From Rhodothermales bacterium (lineage in GTDB: Bacteria; Bacteroidota; Rhodothermia; Rhodothermales; UBA10348), in assembly GCA_013003255.1 (NCBI GenBank), contig JABDJZ010000397.1, positions 1 to 8,528 of the forward strand: a stretch of DNA of 8,528 bases. The letters run 5' to 3'. Of this stretch, positions 5,775 to 8,528 are shown piece by piece; the stretch's first letter is position 1, and each line of letters starts with the position of its first letter. Under the pieces are notes generated by a model. The model was not told the origin of the DNA and searched no databases. It was given only the letters and a program-made list of their open reading frames with translations. Position numbers and translations under genes: made by a program.

Positions 5775-8528
5775 ATGCGTTACCTACTCCCCCTGGCACT
5801 CCTGCTTCTCGTTGAGCCTGCCATGGCTCAATCCCTCCCGGCAACCGCCGCAAGAATTGCCCCCCCGGAGCGCGATGCCACCACGTATACCGCCACCGCC
5901 CGGGTGAATGACCGCACTGGGTTTCCGGTGACCGTGTATCACACCCCGTATCGCGCCAGGCCGGCAGCACCGGCGGAGATGGCCTGGAGCTACGTCAAGG
6001 ACTCGGCGGCGACGCTGGGGATCGATGACCTGGCGCAGTTGGCCCACGTCAACACCCGAGAAACACTAAGTGGATACCGGGTACAATTTGACCAGCTGGT
6101 CTCGGGCGTCCCGGTCTACGAGGCCCGCATTGTGGTCAGCCTGGGCGAAGACGGCCGCATTCACTTTGTCTCCAACGGGTTCCAGCCGGGCATACGGGAT
6201 TTGAGCGTGGCCTCCAAGACAGGCTCCGCGGGGGCCCGTTCTATTGCCCGGGCCTGGGTGGAACATGAGGGCCCTCCCGTCGCAGAGACCCAGGAGACGG
6301 TGATCTTCTCACGCGCCGGCCGGTCACGACTGGCTCATCGCGTTCAGATGGTCACCGGCCAGGGAAGCTGGGAATTTCTGGTCGATGCGTCCTCCGGCGA
6401 ACTCATCCTTGCGGAGCCCAGGGGTCACGCAGGTGCCCCAAGATCCGGGGCCGGACCGACGGGCAGCTTTGGCCGCGCGGCTTCGGCGGCGCAGCTTGGC
6501 GTCGAGACCAGCAGGCAGGCAGACGGCACGGCCATGGTGTTTGACCCGGACCCGATGACCACACTTCGCGCGGCATACGGCGAAACCAGCGAGGTTTCCG
6601 ACAACAACGATGCGGACTCCGATGCACTGACATCCGCCCGGACATCGGTCACGCTAAGAGACATTACCGAAACCTCCGGCGTCTTTGAATTGACCGGACC
6701 CAACGTGGTCATCACCGATTTCGACCCACCTTTCCTGGGGACCTTTGCTCAGAGCTCGCCGGATTTCGACTTCACCCGGAGTCAGCCGGCCTTTGAGGCG
6801 GCGACCGTCTACCACCACATCGACCAGTCGATGCGGTACCTGAATGACGAGCTTGGCTTCAACGTACAGCCCCTCCAGTATGCCGGAGGCGTTCAGGTTG
6901 ACCCGCATGGACTGGAGGGAGCGGTCAATGCACAGTACCTGTTCACCGGGCAACTCCGGTTTGGCGAGGGCGGTGCGGACATGGCTGAGGATCCGGAGGT
7001 CGTCCTGCATGAGCTGGGCCACGCCATCCACGACTGGATCACCAATCGCGGCCTGTCCCGCGAGGCCGGGCTCGGCGAGGGAAGTGCAGACTACTGGGCC
7101 GCGTCCTACACGCGCAGCAAGTCCAGCTGGACCGAATCCGACCCTGAGCGCGAAAACTTTGGCCGCTGGGGTGGACGCCCCTTCTTTCAGGGACGGTCCA
7201 CGGACTATGCCGGGCGCTTTCCATTCAGCCTGACCGGATCCATCCATACCGACGGTCAGATCTGGTCCACAGCCATGATCAGAATCCTGGATCAGATCGG
7301 ACGCGAGAAGTCAGACGTGCTGTTCCTTGAGGGACTTTCCATGACCGCCCCCGGCAACGACACCGAGGATGCGGCCCGCGCGGTGCTGAAGGCAGACTCC
7401 CTGCTGTTCGGGGGCGAGAACGCCGGCCTCATGTTGGAAACATTCGTTCGGTCCGGCTTCATCTTTCGTGCCGCAGCCGCGGCGGCGGGCCGCGCAGGTC
7501 CAGGCCCGCTGAGCGTCAGCTTCTTCGACCTGTCCACCTTTGGTGAAGGCAGCGCCACCTCCTGGGCGTGGGACTTCGAGACTGATGGCCAGGTCGATGC
7601 GACTTCCTCGCTGGCAAGCCACACCTATGACCAGCCTGGTCTCTACTCGGTCACCCTGACTGCCTCCAATGGAGAACGAACCGAATCAACTACGCTGACG
7701 GACTACGTGTCGGTCAACTCCGGCATCTACGTTTGGGAGGGCATCGGCAATCCGACGAGCCGCTCTGGGCGCTTCATCTTCGACGAACTTCAGGAGGCCG
7801 GCGTGGAGGCTCACTACTCCAGAACGGCGGACATTCACCCATCCCTGGAGGGCTTCGATGCGGTGTTTCTTTCTTTCGGGCCGTTCGACCCACAGAATCA
7901 GCCTACGCCCCTGAAGGACACTTCAGCGCGCGTCATTCGGGACTACCTCGCAGCCGGTGGCCGCGTCTATCTCGAGGGGGGTGACGTGATTGGATTTGAC
8001 CAGACGGCGAACAACGCGCTGCTTGATCTCTTCGGAGTGAACATTGTCACCGACGGCTCATCAGAATCCCGTCCGGTGACGTCACTGGTCGGCCAGACGG
8101 GCTCGCTGGCCGACGGCCTTCTGTACACATCGTCACGCCAAACGGCGACGACCTCGGTGGACCGAATCGAGAGCGCCGGGTCGGGGCAGGTGACCTTTGT
8201 TCAGGAGAACTATGGGGCAGTTGGCATTCAGAATCAGAATTCAGGGGGCGGCCGAAGCGTGGTCATGACCTATACGTTGGCGGATCTTGATGCCAACGGG
8301 TCAAGCACCCGAAACGCTCTGCTGTCACGGATTCTGGACTACTTCGGATTGGCGGTTCAGTTGGATGCCGAACCGGCAGCGCTCCCGACCGGGCTGAGCC
8401 TCGGCACCCCGTATCCCAATCCCACGACTTCCGAAGCCACACTGGATCTTGTGATGCCCGGCGGAGCCTTTGTAGACATCGACGTGTATGACATTCTAGG
8501 CCGACGCGTAATGCAGCCGGTGTCCGGC
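5775..8528 (+). CDS. Secreted M4/M36-like zinc metalloprotease with PKD, flavodoxin-like and T9SS sorting domains (3' end outside window)
   Basis: The frame is open for 918 codons to the last base with no stop. Residues 1-18 are a signal peptide (hydrophobic core, AMA cleavage before Gln19). Residues about 32-215 look like an FTP/PepSY-type inhibitory propeptide, as in thermolysin and fungalysin families. The catalytic domain (about 240-565) has 'VVLHELGHAIHDW' (409-421): zinc ligands H412 and H416, catalytic E413. The third ligand is probably E435 in 'GLGEGSADYW', with D439 matching the ExxxD pattern, and H491 in 'IHTDGQIWS' resembles the M36 'HxxGExW' motif. An Ala/Gly linker is followed by a PKD domain (about 577-648, 'WDF' at 599-601, 'HTYDQPGLYSVTL'). 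Next is an alpha/beta domain (about 650-860, 'FDAVFLSFGPF', 'YLAAGGRVYLEGGD') resembling ThuA/flavodoxin-like modules of T9SS cargo. The end (about 868-918) is a T9SS type A sorting domain ('LGTPYPNPTT', 'VYDILGRRV') lacking its last roughly 25-30 residues. The enzyme should be exported, self-processed and surface-bound or released. No Shine-Dalgarno precedes ATG 5775; the signal peptide fixes this start. Confidence 0.9.
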   Translation, partial: MRYLLPLALLLLVEPAMAQSLPATAARIAPPERDATTYTATARVNDRTGFPVTVYHTPYRARPAAPAEMAWSYVKDSAATLGIDDLAQLAHVNTRETLSGYRVQFDQLVSGVPVYEARIVVSLGEDGRIHFVSNGFQPGIRDLSVASKTGSAGARSIARAWVEHEGPPVAETQETVIFSRAGRSRLAHRVQMVTGQGSWEFLVDASSGELILAEPRGHAGAPRSGAGPTGSFGRAASAAQLGVETSRQADGTAMVFDPDPMTTLRAAYGETSEVSDNNDADSDALTSARTSVTLRDITETSGVFELTGPNVVITDFDPPFLGTFAQSSPDFDFTRSQPAFEAATVYHHIDQSMRYLNDELGFNVQPLQYAGGVQVDPHGLEGAVNAQYLFTGQLRFGEGGADMAEDPEVVLHELGHAIHDWITNRGLSREAGLGEGSADYWAASYTRSKSSWTESDPERENFGRWGGRPFFQGRSTDYAGRFPFSLTGSIHTDGQIWSTAMIRILDQIGREKSDVLFLEGLSMTAPGNDTEDAARAVLKADSLLFGGENAGLMLETFVRSGFIFRAAAAAAGRAGPGPLSVSFFDLSTFGEGSATSWAWDFETDGQVDATSSLASHTYDQPGLYSVTLTASNGERTESTTLTDYVSVNSGIYVWEGIGNPTSRSGRFIFDELQEAGVEAHYSRTADIHPSLEGFDAVFLSFGPFDPQNQPTPLKDTSARVIRDYLAAGGRVYLEGGDVIGFDQTANNALLDLFGVNIVTDGSSESRPVTSLVGQTGSLADGLLYTSSRQTATTSVDRIESAGSGQVTFVQENYGAVGIQNQNSGGGRSVVMTYTLADLDANGSSTRNALLSRILDYFGLAVQLDAEPAALPTGLSLGTPYPNPTTSEATLDLVMPGGAFVDIDVYDILGRRVMQPVSG

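Noticed and set aside
6654..7247. A 197-codon minus-strand frame opposite the protease
   Set aside because: It runs opposite the catalytic domain, including the HELGH motif, and shows no domain or plausible start context; it is a shadow of the protease gene.

Overview
The window is GC-rich (roughly 60% or more) and densely coded. It holds five protein genes, two of them cut by the window edges. The best clue to the organism is the last gene. It encodes a secreted protein with a signal peptide and, at its C-terminus, a type IX secretion (T9SS) sorting domain of the 'PYPNP...VYDILGRRV' type. T9SS cargo is confined to the Bacteroidota/FCB group. A T9SS tail in a high-GC genome suggests a Rhodothermota-like bacterium (Rhodothermales, Salinibacter relatives) or another GC-rich FCB lineage. 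This is inference; there is no rRNA or marker gene here to settle it.

Region 1 (1-4751, plus strand) is the end of a copper/silver efflux operon. It starts inside the periplasmic adaptor (CusB/CzcB type), whose C-terminus carries a His/Met-rich repetitive tail. One base after its stop comes a full-length 1046-residue CusA-type RND pump, which keeps the three-methionine site and most of the methionine relay described for E. coli CusA. A 12-helix MFS transporter follows closely and is probably co-transcribed; its substrate cannot be read from the sequence. The likely scheme is that CusA takes Cu(I)/Ag(I) from the periplasm or cytoplasm and the adaptor links it to an outer-membrane channel outside the window, with the Met/His tail acting as a metal sponge or hand-over site.

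Region 2 (4782-5558, minus strand) is a convergent gene for an NYN-domain (PIN-like, LabA/DUF88) putative ribonuclease with a C-terminal OST-HTH/LOTUS-like domain. Its stop and that of the MFS gene lie 30 bases apart, inside the two arms of one inverted repeat that may act as a shared 3' hairpin.

Region 3 (5559-5774) is a 216-base divergent intergenic region that should hold the promoters of the NYN gene and of the next gene. It contains two small hairpins and a near-palindrome, but no promoter I can name with confidence.

Region 4 (5775-8528, plus strand, running off the end) is one open frame of 918 codons. It encodes a secreted M4/M36-like zinc metalloprotease: signal peptide, propeptide, HELGH catalytic domain, PKD domain, a flavodoxin/ThuA-like alpha/beta domain and a truncated T9SS sorting domain. 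It has no evident link to metal efflux.

I saw no tRNA, rRNA, CRISPR array, insertion sequence or phage gene. Apart from the metal-binding adaptor tail and the shared hairpin, the contents are recognisable families, and I do not see a convincing new multi-gene system.
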